DNA of 64,000 bases, taken from contig NZ_JAUEMJ010000003.1 in NCBI RefSeq assembly GCF_030403505.1, positions 496,001 to 560,000 on the forward strand, given 5' to 3'. Source of the stretch: Glycomyces tritici. GTDB lineage: Bacteria; Actinomycetota; Actinomycetes; Mycobacteriales; Micromonosporaceae. This document shows, piece after piece, positions 49,640-57,747 of this stretch. Each line of letters begins with the position of its first letter. The stretch's first letter is position 1. The notes beneath the pieces were generated by a model. It saw nothing but the letters and a program-made list of their open reading frames with translations. It had not been told where the DNA came from and did no database searches. The position numbers were made by a program, and so were the translations under genes.

Positions 49640-50926
49640 TCAGCGCTGGTGGGCGTTCGCATCCGGGAGGGTCGGCTCGAACAGGCCGGTGCCCTCCGGG
49701 CCGTTCGACGTGGGCTCGAAGGGGCGCATCTCCTGCGTGTAGACGCCCTCGTCCGGGTCGACCGCGTCCTTCGGCTGGCCGAGGCGGTCGAGCGCGAACG
49801 ACACGAAGACGGCGACGAACAGGATGCCGACGTCGATCAGCGGCGCGTAGTCATCCTGCCAGGAAGCCTCTCCGGCCGCGGTCATGTCGTGGTTCCAGAG
49901 GACCATCCCGGCCCACACCGCGAGGACCGCGAGCACCGTGCCGAGCACGCCGCCGCGGCGGCCCCACAGGCTCGTGCCGCCCAGCAGCGCCGCGACGAAC
50001 GCGAGGAGCTGCAGGTCGACGCCGGCCGAGCCGAACCCGTACGGGCCGAATCCCAGCGAGGTCGGCTCCGTGGTCGGCGCAAGCGTGTAGGCGAACATCA
50101 GGAAGCCCGCGCCCGCCGCGAGCAGCATCGACAGGACCGTGCCGCCCAGGAGCAGGAACACTGCGCCCGCGCCGCGCTCGCCGCCGTCGGCCATCCGCTT
50201 CACCGCACTGAAGCCGTCGCGCACACCGGGAACGAGGCCGATGAGCCCGCCCGCCACCGCGAGCACGGCCGCACCGGCGAACACGTACACCCCGTTCGGC
50301 GGGTCCCACATCGCGACCGAGTCCGCCACGCGCGACTCCGACAGCCGCTCGAGCGCCTGCGCCGAGGCCATGAACGCGGCCGCCAATGCGAGACCGGCGA
50401 ACCACGGGGGGACGCGGAAGACCGCCACGAGCAGCACGTAGACCAGTGCGGCCACGACGGCCGCCGCCGCGACGAATCCGGCGTGGACCCACAGGTTCGC
50501 GTCGACCGGCCCGGCGATCCATCCGACCGTGATCGCGACCGCCGGAACCGCGAGGTTCACCGCGCCGAGCCGCAGCGAGAGCCCGATCGCCAAGGCCGCC
50601 AACAGGACCGGGGTCAGGTAGAGGGCGTGCGGGTCAAGGGCGTCCACCAGGGTCCCGAACTCGTCGCCGAAGAGGGCGTCCTCGTCCCGGTAGACCATGA
50701 ACAGCGCGTTCAAGGTCAGGAGCAGCAGGATCGCTTCCCAGATGAACTGGAAGAGGACCCGGTCGCGGGTCGCCGCCGGCTCGGCGGGCGCCGCGGCTTC
50801 GGGCCCCTGGCCGGCGAACGGGTCGACCGGACCGCCGTCGCCGGTGGTCGGCATCGGCGGCGGCGTGAACTCGAGCTGGCGGGTCTGGTCGAGGGCGTCG
50901 TCGCGTTCTGGGGGGATGTAGGTCAT
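49640..50926 (-). CDS. RbsC-like (BPD_transp_2) orphan membrane protein, copy 2
   Basis: 428 residues, about ten hydrophobic spans flanked by hydrophilic tails. The sequences LSLRLGAVNLAVPAVAITVGWIAG and ALLGGTSLWGRRGGVLGTVLAV are hallmarks of ribose-type ABC permeases (RbsC/XylH), the second being the GGTSLxGGRG loop. No ATPase or binding-protein gene is nearby and the long cytoplasmic tails are atypical, so it may not be a conventional transporter subunit. Paralogue of the gene 21 bp upstream. ATG 50926 has AAAGGA. Confidence 0.8.
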   Translation of the reverse strand: MTYIPPERDDALDQTRQLEFTPPPMPTTGDGGPVDPFAGQGPEAAAPAEPAATRDRVLFQFIWEAILLLLTLNALFMVYRDEDALFGDEFGTLVDALDPHALYLTPVLLAALAIGLSLRLGAVNLAVPAVAITVGWIAGPVDANLWVHAGFVAAAAVVAALVYVLLVAVFRVPPWFAGLALAAAFMASAQALERLSESRVADSVAMWDPPNGVYVFAGAAVLAVAGGLIGLVPGVRDGFSAVKRMADGGERGAGAVFLLLGGTVLSMLLAAGAGFLMFAYTLAPTTEPTSLGFGPYGFGSAGVDLQLLAFVAALLGGTSLWGRRGGVLGTVLAVLAVWAGMVLWNHDMTAAGEASWQDDYAPLIDVGILFVAVFVSFALDRLGQPKDAVDPDEGVYTQEMRPFEPTSNGPEGTGLFEPTLPDANAHQR

Positions 50927-50947
50927 GCGTGCATCCTTTGTGGGAGG

Positions 50948-52255
50948 TCAGCGGCCGTGGCGCGGCGTGCCGAAGCCGTCGCGGGGGGTGTCGCGCAGGT
51001 CGTCGAAGACGCCGGAGGCGCCGAAGGGGTCGGCGGTCGCGCCCTGCTTGGGGATGCCCCCGGTGGTGCGGATGCCGCCGGTGTTCGTCCACGGGTCGCC
51101 GCCGGACCCGAGTCCCGCGAAGTCCTCGTCGTACTGGTCGAAGGCGTCGGTGCGCTCGCGCTCGGCGGGCGGGTCGTCCTCGCGGAGGTCCTCGATGGAC
51201 CCGGCGCGGCGCGTGGAGGCCGCCTCCGCCTCGTCCGCGGCGTTCATGACCTCGACCAGACGGGTCACCAGGAACCCGGCGACGATGGCGCCCAACGCGA
51301 TCCAACTCGGGTCGAACGACCAGCCGCGCCCCTCGGCCAGCCACATCAGGCCGAGCACGAGCGCGGCGGCGAACGCGGTGCCGCACACGCCGCCGCGGCG
51401 GCCCATGAGGCTGGTGCCGCCGACCAGCGCCGCACCGAGGGCGACCACGGTGAGCAGGATCGGGTCCGGCAGCGCGGCCGCGCCGCCGTCGGGGACGGCG
51501 GTCCAGGCCGCGACCACACCGGCGGCGCCGGCGAGGGTCGAGGAGAGGAGGACGCCGAAGAAGACGAGTCCGCCTCTGCCGTGCCGCTCCCCCGCCGGGG
51601 TCTCGCGGATGGGCGCGAGGCGGGCGCGGACACCGCCGAACGCGCCGACGAGACCGAGGAACAGGGAGACGCCGATCGCGGCGCCGAGCGCGGCGAGCAC
51701 GCCCGTGGACGGGAGTTCGGCGAGCATGAACGCCGAAGGGTCGCCGGCGGAGCCGGCCCAGAGGCCGATCGCGCCGCCGACCGCGCCGCTCGCGGCCCAG
51801 CCGGGAACGCGGAGCCAGGCCGTGAGGGTCGCGAGGACGATGCCGATGAACGCCGCGACGCCGAGGCCGACGCCCAGCGCCATGGCCGAACCGGAACCGG
51901 AGGCGTCGACGAACATCCACGCGGCGATGAGGGCGATGGGGCCCACTGCCAGGTTGACCGCGCCGATGCGCAGGGAGACGGCCATCGCGGTGGCCAGCAT
52001 GGTCAGGGGTGCCAGGGCCGCGAAGAAGCCGGTCCAGGAGCCTTCGGCGAAGGGGCCGCCGCCGGACTGGGTGAGGGCGAACACGACGCCGCCCGCCAGG
52101 AGCAGGAGGCCGATCTCCCAGACCAGGTGGACGGCCATGCGGTCGGAGGGAGTCTCGTCGTCGCCCGACGGCGCCGACTTCCCTGCGTCAGTTCTGATCA
52201 GCGTGGTCGAGTCGTCGTTTCGACCCGTGCTTTCACTGCGGGAGTCAAACTTCAT
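50948..52255 (-). CDS. RbsC-like (BPD_transp_2) orphan membrane protein, copy 1
   Basis: 435 residues from ATG 52255 (AGAGGTG upstream). Hydrophilic N-terminus (1-45), about ten spans with AVSLRIGAVNLAVGPIALIAAWMF and ALVGGTSLMGRRGGVCGTAFAA, then a charged C-terminal tail of about 100 residues (Asp/Glu/Arg, then Gly/Asp/Thr-rich). Same organisation as copy 2, so the two probably form a heterodimer like paired sugar permeases. The folate-cluster gene DUF3180 lies directly upstream on the same strand (68 bp gap). Confidence 0.8.
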   Translation of the reverse strand: MKFDSRSESTGRNDDSTTLIRTDAGKSAPSGDDETPSDRMAVHLVWEIGLLLLAGGVVFALTQSGGGPFAEGSWTGFFAALAPLTMLATAMAVSLRIGAVNLAVGPIALIAAWMFVDASGSGSAMALGVGLGVAAFIGIVLATLTAWLRVPGWAASGAVGGAIGLWAGSAGDPSAFMLAELPSTGVLAALGAAIGVSLFLGLVGAFGGVRARLAPIRETPAGERHGRGGLVFFGVLLSSTLAGAAGVVAAWTAVPDGGAAALPDPILLTVVALGAALVGGTSLMGRRGGVCGTAFAAALVLGLMWLAEGRGWSFDPSWIALGAIVAGFLVTRLVEVMNAADEAEAASTRRAGSIEDLREDDPPAERERTDAFDQYDEDFAGLGSGGDPWTNTGGIRTTGGIPKQGATADPFGASGVFDDLRDTPRDGFGTPRHGR

Positions 52256-52323
52256 GGGGCGCACCTCTAAACGCGCGTACATATGGGGGGATATGGGGGG
52301 ATGGGTCGAGCTGTCGGGGTCGG

Positions 52324-52896
52324 TCAGGGACGGGTCGGCTCGCGGGAGCCGTCGCCGGGCTGCTCGTCGTCCTGCGGGGGGATGCGGCAGGAGTGCTCGA
52401 GCCAGAGCGCGGCCGCAGTGAGCGCAGCGCACGCGACAGTGCCGAGGACCCCTGAGGGCAGGTCTTCGGCAGCGGCGGTCAGGCGCCCGGACTGGACCGC
52501 GAGCCACACGGTGAATCCCAGGTAGGCGCCGAAGAAGGCGGCACCGGCGATCGCGGCGGCCTTGGCCAGCACCGCGAAGCGGGCGATCTGGAGCGCGTGC
52601 TCCGGACCCTCCAGCCTGCCGGGCGCGCGGGACGGCAGGCCGTCCGCACTCACCGCCTGCGCCCGCTTTCGGCTGGGGCGCAGGGTCTGCCGCGTGGTCC
52701 AGGCCATCCACGCCAGCAGAGCCGCCAGCGCGAACAGGACCAGGGAGTTGTACCAGGCGAGGTCGGGGGCCTGCTGGTAGTAGCGGGCGACGAGCAGCAG
52801 TGTCAGTGCCGCCCCGACCAGTCCGACCACCGCGAGGGTGGACGGCGCGGTCGGCTTCAGACTCGGTCGGGGACCGTGCTCGTCGTCACTTCTCAT
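52324..52896 (-). CDS. DUF3180 membrane protein
   Basis: 190 residues; ATG 52896 overlaps the folK stop as ATGA. Four hydrophobic spans (TLAVVGLVGAALTLLLVA; WYNSLVLFALAALLAWMAW; a span after AVLAKAAAIAGAAFFGAYLGF; GTVACAALTAAALWL) with a basic middle loop (RQTLRPSRKR). DUF3180 proteins follow folK in many actinobacteria; role unknown. Longer upstream frames overlap folK and are not credible. Confidence 0.88.
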   Translation of the reverse strand: MRSDDEHGPRPSLKPTAPSTLAVVGLVGAALTLLLVARYYQQAPDLAWYNSLVLFALAALLAWMAWTTRQTLRPSRKRAQAVSADGLPSRAPGRLEGPEHALQIARFAVLAKAAAIAGAAFFGAYLGFTVWLAVQSGRLTAAAEDLPSGVLGTVACAALTAAALWLEHSCRIPPQDDEQPGDGSREPTRP

Positions 52897-53414
52897 AATG
52901 GCTTCGACCATATCGGGTGGAGCCTGCGGAGTGCACGCGCGTCCGCCGCCACGGACTCGTCGCGTAGCAGCTCCCTCACCCGGCCGCGTCCGGGCAGCTC
53001 CGCTTCGCGGTCGATCGCGAACCACGGGACCAGCACGAACGCCCGCTGGTGGGCGAGCGGGTGGGGCAGGGTGAGGCGGGGCTCGTCGGAGAGGACGGGC
53101 GCGCCGTCGTCCCCGGTGACGGCGATGAGGTCCACATCGAGCGTGCGCGGACCGTAGGGGCGCTCGGGGTCGCGGACGCGCCCGGCCTCGGCCTCGAGGC
53201 GCTGGCCGAGGGCGAGCCAGTCCTCGGCGCTGCGTTCGGGGTCGGAGGCGATGACGGCGATGTTGTAGTAGGTGGGCTGGTCGTCGTCGCCGCCCCAGGG
53301 CGGGGTCTCGTAGACCTCGGAGACGGCGTCGGGGTTCACGGCTTCGATGGCGGCGGTGAGGGCGGCCTGGCGGTCGCCGAGGTTGGATCCCATGCTGAAG
53401 ACGACGCGGGTCAT
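52893..53414 (-). CDS. folK: 6-hydroxymethyl-7,8-dihydropterin pyrophosphokinase
   Basis: 173 residues. Transfers pyrophosphate from ATP to hydroxymethyl-dihydropterin in folate synthesis. Motifs: VVFSMGSNLGDRQAAL, YNIAVIAS, PYGPRTLDVDLIAV (catalytic RxxDxDL) and LTLPHPLAHQRAFVLVPW. ATG 53414 with GAAGGAGG. Follows folB (46 bp gap), and its stop overlaps DUF3180. The folP gene usually leading this operon is not seen next to folB. Confidence 0.97.
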   Translation of the reverse strand: MTRVVFSMGSNLGDRQAALTAAIEAVNPDAVSEVYETPPWGGDDDQPTYYNIAVIASDPERSAEDWLALGQRLEAEAGRVRDPERPYGPRTLDVDLIAVTGDDGAPVLSDEPRLTLPHPLAHQRAFVLVPWFAIDREAELPGRGRVRELLRDESVAADARALRRLHPIWSKPL

Positions 53415-53460
53415 CTGCCGCCTCCTTCTCGACGAGGCCTGCGCGGCTGGCTGCGAGTGG

Positions 53461-53826
53461 TCACTTGGCGGGCCTTTCGATGGTGACGGAGACGTCGGCG
53501 AAGTGCTGGGCGATGGGGGCCTGCGGCTTGTGGACGGTGACGACGGCCGATCGGACGCGGTCGATGGCGAGGCAGGCGTCGGCGAGGCGTTCGGCGAGGG
53601 TCTCGATGAGGTTGACGGGTTCGCCCGCGACGATGTCGGCGAGGGTGTCGGCGAGGGTGCCGTAATCGACGGTGTGGGCGAGGTCGTCGCTGGCGGCCGC
53701 TTCGGCGGTCGAGGTGCGCAGGGAGACGTCGATGATGAAGTCCTGCCCCGCTTCCCGCTCGTGGTCGAACACGCCGTGGCGCCCGTGCACCCGCAGGCCG
53801 GTCAAGGTGATCAGGTCGGTGTCCAC
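53461..53826 (-). CDS. folB: Dihydroneopterin aldolase
   Basis: 121 residues from GTG 53826. Cleaves dihydroneopterin to hydroxymethyl-dihydropterin and glycolaldehyde. Family pattern LITLTGLRVHGRHGVFDHEREAGQ, VDYGTLADTL and NLIETLAERLADACL; the catalytic Lys lies in VTVHKPQAPI. Upstream is an unrelated membrane-protein gene, so the folate unit here is folB-folK-DUF3180. Confidence 0.96.
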   Translation of the reverse strand: MDTDLITLTGLRVHGRHGVFDHEREAGQDFIIDVSLRTSTAEAAASDDLAHTVDYGTLADTLADIVAGEPVNLIETLAERLADACLAIDRVRSAVVTVHKPQAPIAQHFADVSVTIERPAK

Positions 53827-53886
53827 GCGCCGAGCCTACTCGAACGGACGGGTGGGTCGAGGAAGGACGATCGGGAGGCCGGGCGT

Positions 53887-54618
53887 TCAGGAGGTTTCGG
53901 CCGGCTCCGCCGGGTCGAGCAGTCGCGCCGCTTCGGCGAGCGGCGCGGCCTCGGCGGCCTGGCGCTGCTCAGGCAATACCGTGCGGCCCAACGTGTTCCG
54001 GGCGGTCGCGCGCGAGCGCACGACGAACCAGGTGGCGGCGGCGAGGATCGCGCCCGCGAGGAGGATCGGCAGGAGCCGCAGGTTCGCGTCGAGCCAGTGG
54101 AGGAGCTCGCGGTATTCGGCGTCGGGGTCGAGCAGGAGGACCGCGGCGACCGCGGCGGCGACGACGCCCGCGCCCGTGAACAGCCCCGACTTCCACCAGA
54201 TGCCGAGGCTGAAGCGGCGCACGAGGACGCCGGCGGCGTCGATGATGCGCTTGGCGCGCAGGGCCCGGATGGTGCCGACGAGGTAGGCCAGGCGCAGGAC
54301 CTGCGCGCCGCCGGCGGCGGCGACGAGGCTGACGAGGGTGAGCGCACAGACGACCAGCATCCACTTGTGCCGCCACAGCCATTCGCGCTTGTGCTCGGCG
54401 GCGAGCAGGAGGATGACCGACTCGAACCACAGCACGGCTCCGGCGGCCCAGCCGATGACCTTGCCCGTCAGCGCGAGGTTCCCGTCGGTCCAGACGGTGA
54501 GGAAGACGGCGGGGACTGAGGCGCACACCGCGACGATCACCGGTATGCGCAGTTTGTACTGGGCGAACCGGGCGAAGACGGTGAGCTTGTCGGGCCGTTT
54601 CGGGGGGTGTGGGCTCAC
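53887..54618 (-). CDS. Membrane protein with ion-channel-like S4 segment
   Basis: 243 residues from GTG 54618. Six hydrophobic segments. Between them, VLRLAYLVGTIRALRAKRII has Arg/Lys every three or four positions like an S4 voltage-sensor helix. No pore selectivity motif (such as TVGYG) is visible; later spans are Ala-rich with a short acidic loop (DPDAEYRELLHW). It may be a truncated voltage-sensor/ion-transport family protein. 60 bp upstream of folB, possibly in the same unit. Confidence 0.65.
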   Translation of the reverse strand: MSPHPPKRPDKLTVFARFAQYKLRIPVIVAVCASVPAVFLTVWTDGNLALTGKVIGWAAGAVLWFESVILLLAAEHKREWLWRHKWMLVVCALTLVSLVAAAGGAQVLRLAYLVGTIRALRAKRIIDAAGVLVRRFSLGIWWKSGLFTGAGVVAAAVAAVLLLDPDAEYRELLHWLDANLRLLPILLAGAILAAATWFVVRSRATARNTLGRTVLPEQRQAAEAAPLAEAARLLDPAEPAETS

Positions 54619-54724
54619 ACTTCCAATTTACGAGGTCCGTGCGCGAGAGGGAAGACCGCCTCGGCCGGCCACAGGACCGGCCGGGCGCCGCCGCCGGGCG
54701 GGTCGGCTAGAATCGTGCACTGCC

Positions 54725-54797
54725 GCCCCCGTAGCTCAGGGGATAGAGCGTCGGTTTCCTAAACCGTGCGTCGCAGGTTCGAATCCTGCCGGGGGCA
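54725..54797 (+). tRNA. tRNA-Arg (anticodon CCU)
   Basis: Full cloverleaf: acceptor GCCCCCG/CGGGGGC, D-arm GCTC...GAGC, anticodon loop TTCCTAA with CCT at positions 34-36 (reads AGG), T-arm GCAGG-TTCGAAT-CCTGC, discriminator A. CCA is not encoded. Position 27-43 is a U-U mismatch. Confidence 0.96.
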
Positions 54798-54944
54798 CTT
54801 TCCTCACTCGCGATCACCAGCAAAACGGTCCCTGGCCAGGCTTTTCCCGGTCAAGGGCCGTTGTCGTGTCTAGGGTTGTGGTCCGGCTGATTCCGGCCCG
54901 GGACGGCCGATTCCGGCTCGAAGGACGCGGTCGCCGTGACAGGT

Positions 54945-54968
54945 GTCGCAGGTTCAAGTCGCTGCCGG
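54945..54968 (+). repeat. Imperfect copy of the tRNA-Arg T-arm
   Basis: GTCGCAGGTTC (11 bp identical to 54770-54780) followed by AAGTCGCTGCCGG against GAATCCTGCCGG in the tRNA, 175 bp downstream. Resembles a decayed att-type duplication; chance is not excluded. Confidence 0.4.
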
Positions 54969-54973
54969 TAGGA

Positions 54974-55855
54974 CTAGGAGCTGGTTCGCTTGCGGGCAGC
55001 GGCCTTTGCGGTCTTCTTCGCAGGCGTCTTCCTCGTGGCCTTCCTCGCCGCCTTCTTGGCCGTCCGCTTCCGCGCGGTCGCCGGCGGTTTGCGGCCGGGG
55101 TCGGCGGCCTCGACCGACTTCTGCAGCGCCTCAAGGATGTTCGTGACCTTCGCCGGGCGTTCGGCCTTGCCCTTGGGCGCGGGGCGGCCCTCGGCTTTCG
55201 CTTCGATGAGCTCGTCCAGGGCTTCCTGGTATTCGTCGGTGTACTGCTCGGGGTCCCAGTCGCCTGTGCGGGTGTCGATGAGCAGGTGGGCCATGTCCAG
55301 TTCGGCCTTGTCGACCTTCGCGTCGGCACCGGTGACCTCGGGGATGCGAACCTCATCAGCCCACAGCAACCGGTCCAGGACCAAGACTTTGCCGGCAGGG
55401 CGGATTACTGCGAGCGATTCTCGTTGGCGCAGCGTGATCGTCACGAGCGCAACGAGGCCCTTTTCGGCCATCGCGTCCCGCAGGACGAGGTAGGGGGCGC
55501 TGCCCTCGGCGCCGGGGCCGAGGTAGTACGCCTTGTCGTAGAAGATCGGGTCGACCTGACCCTCGGGGATGAACGCGAGCACGTCGACGTGCTTCGAGGA
55601 CCGCACCGGGAGCTTGGCGAGGTCGTCGTCATCGAGAAGGACCACGTTTCCGTCCCGGTCCTCGATGCCCTTGCGGATGTCATCGGCGTCAACCGGTTCG
55701 TCGTCGAGTTCGCAGACTTTCTCGTACCGGATGCGGCCGCCGTCGTCGGCGTGGAACTGGCGCATGGTGCGGTCATGTGAGCCCGTGGCCGCGTAGACCT
55801 TGACCGGTATCCGGACGAGGCCCATTTCGATCGTGGTGTTCAGCATCGACCGCAT
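54974..55855 (-). CDS. ku: Ku homodimer DNA end-binding protein
   Basis: 293 residues from ATG 55855, which gives the family N-terminus (MRSMLNTTIEMGLVRIPVKVY). An in-frame ATG at 55909 has a better ribosome site (GAGGAGG) and would add 18 residues. Ku core about 1-240: HADDGGRIRYEKVCELDDEPVDADDIRKG, IFYDKAYYLGP, DEYQEALDELIEAK. The C-terminal Lys/Ala/Arg-rich tail (about 45 residues of KKAARK-type repeats) adds DNA binding, as in mycobacterial and Streptomyces Ku. Works with ligase LigD in non-homologous end joining; no ligD is in the window. Confidence 0.95.
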   Translation of the reverse strand: MRSMLNTTIEMGLVRIPVKVYAATGSHDRTMRQFHADDGGRIRYEKVCELDDEPVDADDIRKGIEDRDGNVVLLDDDDLAKLPVRSSKHVDVLAFIPEGQVDPIFYDKAYYLGPGAEGSAPYLVLRDAMAEKGLVALVTITLRQRESLAVIRPAGKVLVLDRLLWADEVRIPEVTGADAKVDKAELDMAHLLIDTRTGDWDPEQYTDEYQEALDELIEAKAEGRPAPKGKAERPAKVTNILEALQKSVEAADPGRKPPATARKRTAKKAARKATRKTPAKKTAKAAARKRTSS

Positions 55856-55995
55856 GAACCCAGGATGCCAGCGGGGCCGCCGGGGCACAGGTGAAACATG
55901 AGTTTTCATCAGACGGCGGACCTCCTCAACAGGGGCACCATCGTCCTCGGCGGCATCTCCTCATACTTCGACAGGGATACATGCCGGCCAAATCC

Positions 55996-56034
55996 CGAAA
56001 CTTCCGGATAAAGTATCGAAAGTTCTCCGAAACT
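55996..56034 (+). promoter_or_regulatory. Three CGAAA boxes upstream of the xylanase gene
   Basis: CGAAA occurs at 55996, 56017 and 56028 (spacings 21 and 11 bp, whole helical turns), followed by CT, GT and CT. CGAAA-type boxes are described upstream of several Streptomyces xylanase genes and linked to repression. The 55995-56007 box is an imperfect palindrome. Confidence 0.5.
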
Positions 56035-56103
56035 CATTGACGCGCCTCGATGCAATACGCATACTTCTGACATCGATATCCTTCTATGCGATCTGGAGGA
56101 CGC

Positions 56104-56811
56104 ATGTCAGAAGAACACTCCCCCATCGAAGCGCCCAAGGCGAACCCGTTCAGCCGCCGGGGACTCCTGCTCGGCGGCGGGGCGCTCGCGCTCGGTGCGG
56201 CCTCGGCGCTCGCGGTGCCCGGTGTCGCGAACGCGCAGACCCTGACGCAGAACGCGACGGGCACCCACAACGGGTACTACTACTCGTTCTGGACCGACTC
56301 CCAGGGCCGGGCCTCGATGACCCTGGGTTCGGGCGGGAACTACAGCTCGCAGTGGAACGGCGCGAACAACTGGGTCGGCGGCAAGGGCTGGGCCAACGGC
56401 GGGCGCCGCACCGTCAACTACAACGGCTGGGTCAACCACGGCAGCAACGGCTACCTGGCGCTCTACGGCTGGACCTCGAACCCGCTGGTGGAGTACTACA
56501 TCGTCGAATCCCACGGCCCGTACAACCCCAGCAGCGGCGCTTCCGGCCGAGGGACGGCCTACATCAACGGCAGCAACTACAGCCTCGGCCACTCGATGCG
56601 CTACAACGCCCCGTCGGTGGAGGGCACCAAGACGTTCGCGCAGTACTGGAGCGTCCGCCACAACCTCCGCAGCTCCGGCACCATCGACACCGGCGCCCAC
56701 TTCGACGCGTGGGCCCGCGCCGGCATGAACCTCGGCGCTTTCCGCTACTACATGATCATGGCAACCGAGGGCTACCAGTCCACCGGCAGCTCCAACATCA
56801 CCGTCCGCTGA
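56104..56811 (+). CDS. GH11 endo-1,4-beta-xylanase, catalytic domain only, Tat signal
   Basis: 235 residues from ATG 56104 (TGGAGGA 5 bp upstream). Twin-Arg signal [15 protein letters not shown] ending VANA at about 46. GH11 jelly roll follows: [22 protein letters not shown], nucleophile Glu in [15 protein letters not shown], acid/base Glu in [12 protein letters not shown], and the C-terminal SSNITVR that ends the fold. Cleaves internal xylan bonds outside the cell. Unlike many actinomycete GH11 enzymes it has no linker or carbohydrate-binding module; the stop is followed by a terminator and an abnormal C/G tract. CGAAA boxes upstream suggest xylan-dependent control. Confidence 0.95.
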   Translation: MSEEHSPIEAPKANPFSRRGLLLGGGALALGAASALAVPGVANAQTLTQNATGTHNGYYYSFWTDSQGRASMTLGSGGNYSSQWNGANNWVGGKGWANGGRRTVNYNGWVNHGSNGYLALYGWTSNPLVEYYIVESHGPYNPSSGASGRGTAYINGSNYSLGHSMRYNAPSVEGTKTFAQYWSVRHNLRSSGTIDTGAHFDAWARAGMNLGAFRYYMIMATEGYQSTGSSNITVR

Positions 56812-56823
56812 TCCGACGCCCGC

Positions 56824-56856
56824 GGCGGGCCGACCCGAGGACCGGGTCGGCCCGCC
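56824..56856 (+). terminator. Terminator of the xylanase gene
   Basis: 14-bp perfect stem (56824-56837 with 56843-56856), loop AGGAC, 12 bp after the stop. Confidence 0.8.
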
Positions 56857-56950
56857 CCGGGGCCCCCCGCCCCCCCCCGCCCCCCCCCCCCCCGGGGGCC
56901 CCCCCCCCCCCCGGGGGGGGCCCCCCCCCCCCCGGGGGCCCCCCCCGCCG
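56857..56950. repeat. Alternating poly-C / poly-G tract without A or T
   Basis: Runs of up to 15 C alternating with runs of 4-8 G; no A or T from 56848 to 56955. Nothing like it occurs elsewhere in the window. Likely a sequencing/assembly artefact at a strong hairpin or a real homopolymer tract; see findings. Confidence 0.85.
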
Positions 56951-57014
56951 CGCCGTTCTCACCGCAGCAAGGGCGGCGCTGAGCGAGCAGCGCCACCAGG
57001 CCCAGCAACGCGGA

Positions 57015-57043
57015 AGCGGGCGGGGCCCGAGGTCCCGCCCGCT
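57015..57043. terminator. Hairpin in the xylanase 3' intergenic region
   Basis: 10-bp stem AGCGGGCGGG/CCCGCCCGCT with 9-nt loop, then TGTATCTC. Its 5' gene is unclear because of the poly-C/G tract before it. Confidence 0.6.
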
Positions 57044-57094
57044 GTATCTCAGTGTGTCAGCACTGTTCGCGAACTTCCAAGATTCATTTGCAGA

Positions 57095-57124
57095 GCTCGG
57101 GGAGGCCCCCACCGGCCTCCCCGA
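57095..57124. terminator. Terminator downstream of the small orphan gene
   Basis: 12-bp perfect stem CTCGGGGAGGCC/GGCCTCCCCGAG, 6-nt loop, 77 bp past the minus-strand stop at 57202. Confidence 0.65.
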
Positions 57125-57201
57125 GGCTCTATCCCACCAAACAGAACAAAGTCCCGGGAGCGCGACGGTCCCTGCCAGGTCGCCGCGCCTTGTGTTTCGC
57201 C

Positions 57202-57513
57202 TCAGCGAAACCGTGCTGTGTAGATGTCCCCGTCGCGGATCCAGGCGAGCTGGAGCGACGCGAACATGTCGTCGACGATCTCTTCATCCGGCAGCCCGTA
57301 GTGCTCGCCGAGGCTCCGGCCGCGGAAGTGCCACAGGAGTCCTGCCTGGACCTGGGCCGCATCCGCGATGTGCTTCCCGCATGAGCGGGCGCAGCGGTAG
57401 AGCACATGACCGCTGCGGTCGTATTCGATCGCCATAACCTGCTGGCACATCGAGCTCCGCAGCTTGCCTGCCGCGGCTGCCCCCAGCAACGTCTTGGCCT
57501 CAAGACGTTCCAT
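57202..57513 (-). CDS. Small hypothetical protein with CxxxC motif
   Basis: 103 residues from ATG 57513, GAGGGG 9 bp upstream. No family recognised. A short N-terminal helix (MERLEAKTLLGAAAAGKL) precedes VLYRCARSCGKHI, a C-x3-C with adjacent His that could bind metal or form a disulphide, then a helical acidic C-terminal half (LPDEEIVDDMFASLQLAW). No signal peptide. It is divergent from the DUF397/XRE pair across a palindrome-rich region, so it may belong to that regulatory module. Confidence 0.55.
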   Translation of the reverse strand: MERLEAKTLLGAAAAGKLRSSMCQQVMAIEYDRSGHVLYRCARSCGKHIADAAQVQAGLLWHFRGRSLGEHYGLPDEEIVDDMFASLQLAWIRDGDIYTARFR

Positions 57514-57747
57514 GGCACCCAACCCCTCTCCGGCGACGATCGGTCCTCACCGGAACTGGCCCGGTCAGGCTCTGCAAAACCACTGGCGTTTCCGGTTGTG
57601 CGATGCAGGTCGCCGCGCGGCGAAGACGATTGCCGATCCGAGGGATTTGCGTCCCTTGGTCGACCCTGCGCCGTCGCGCACACGAGCGCCGGTTTGACGG
57701 CTTTTCGAGTCCGTGACCACGGTCGCACACTTTCGGCGTCCGTGTCT

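Noticed and set aside
49649..52270. 873-codon plus-strand frame opposite the RbsC-like pair
   Set aside because: Antisense shadow dominated by Arg/Gly/Asp/Glu runs; the minus-strand frames have coherent membrane spans and family motifs.
56857..56950. Regulatory G-quadruplex element
   Set aside because: Irregular alternating C and G runs look technical; calling a function needs sequence confirmation first.
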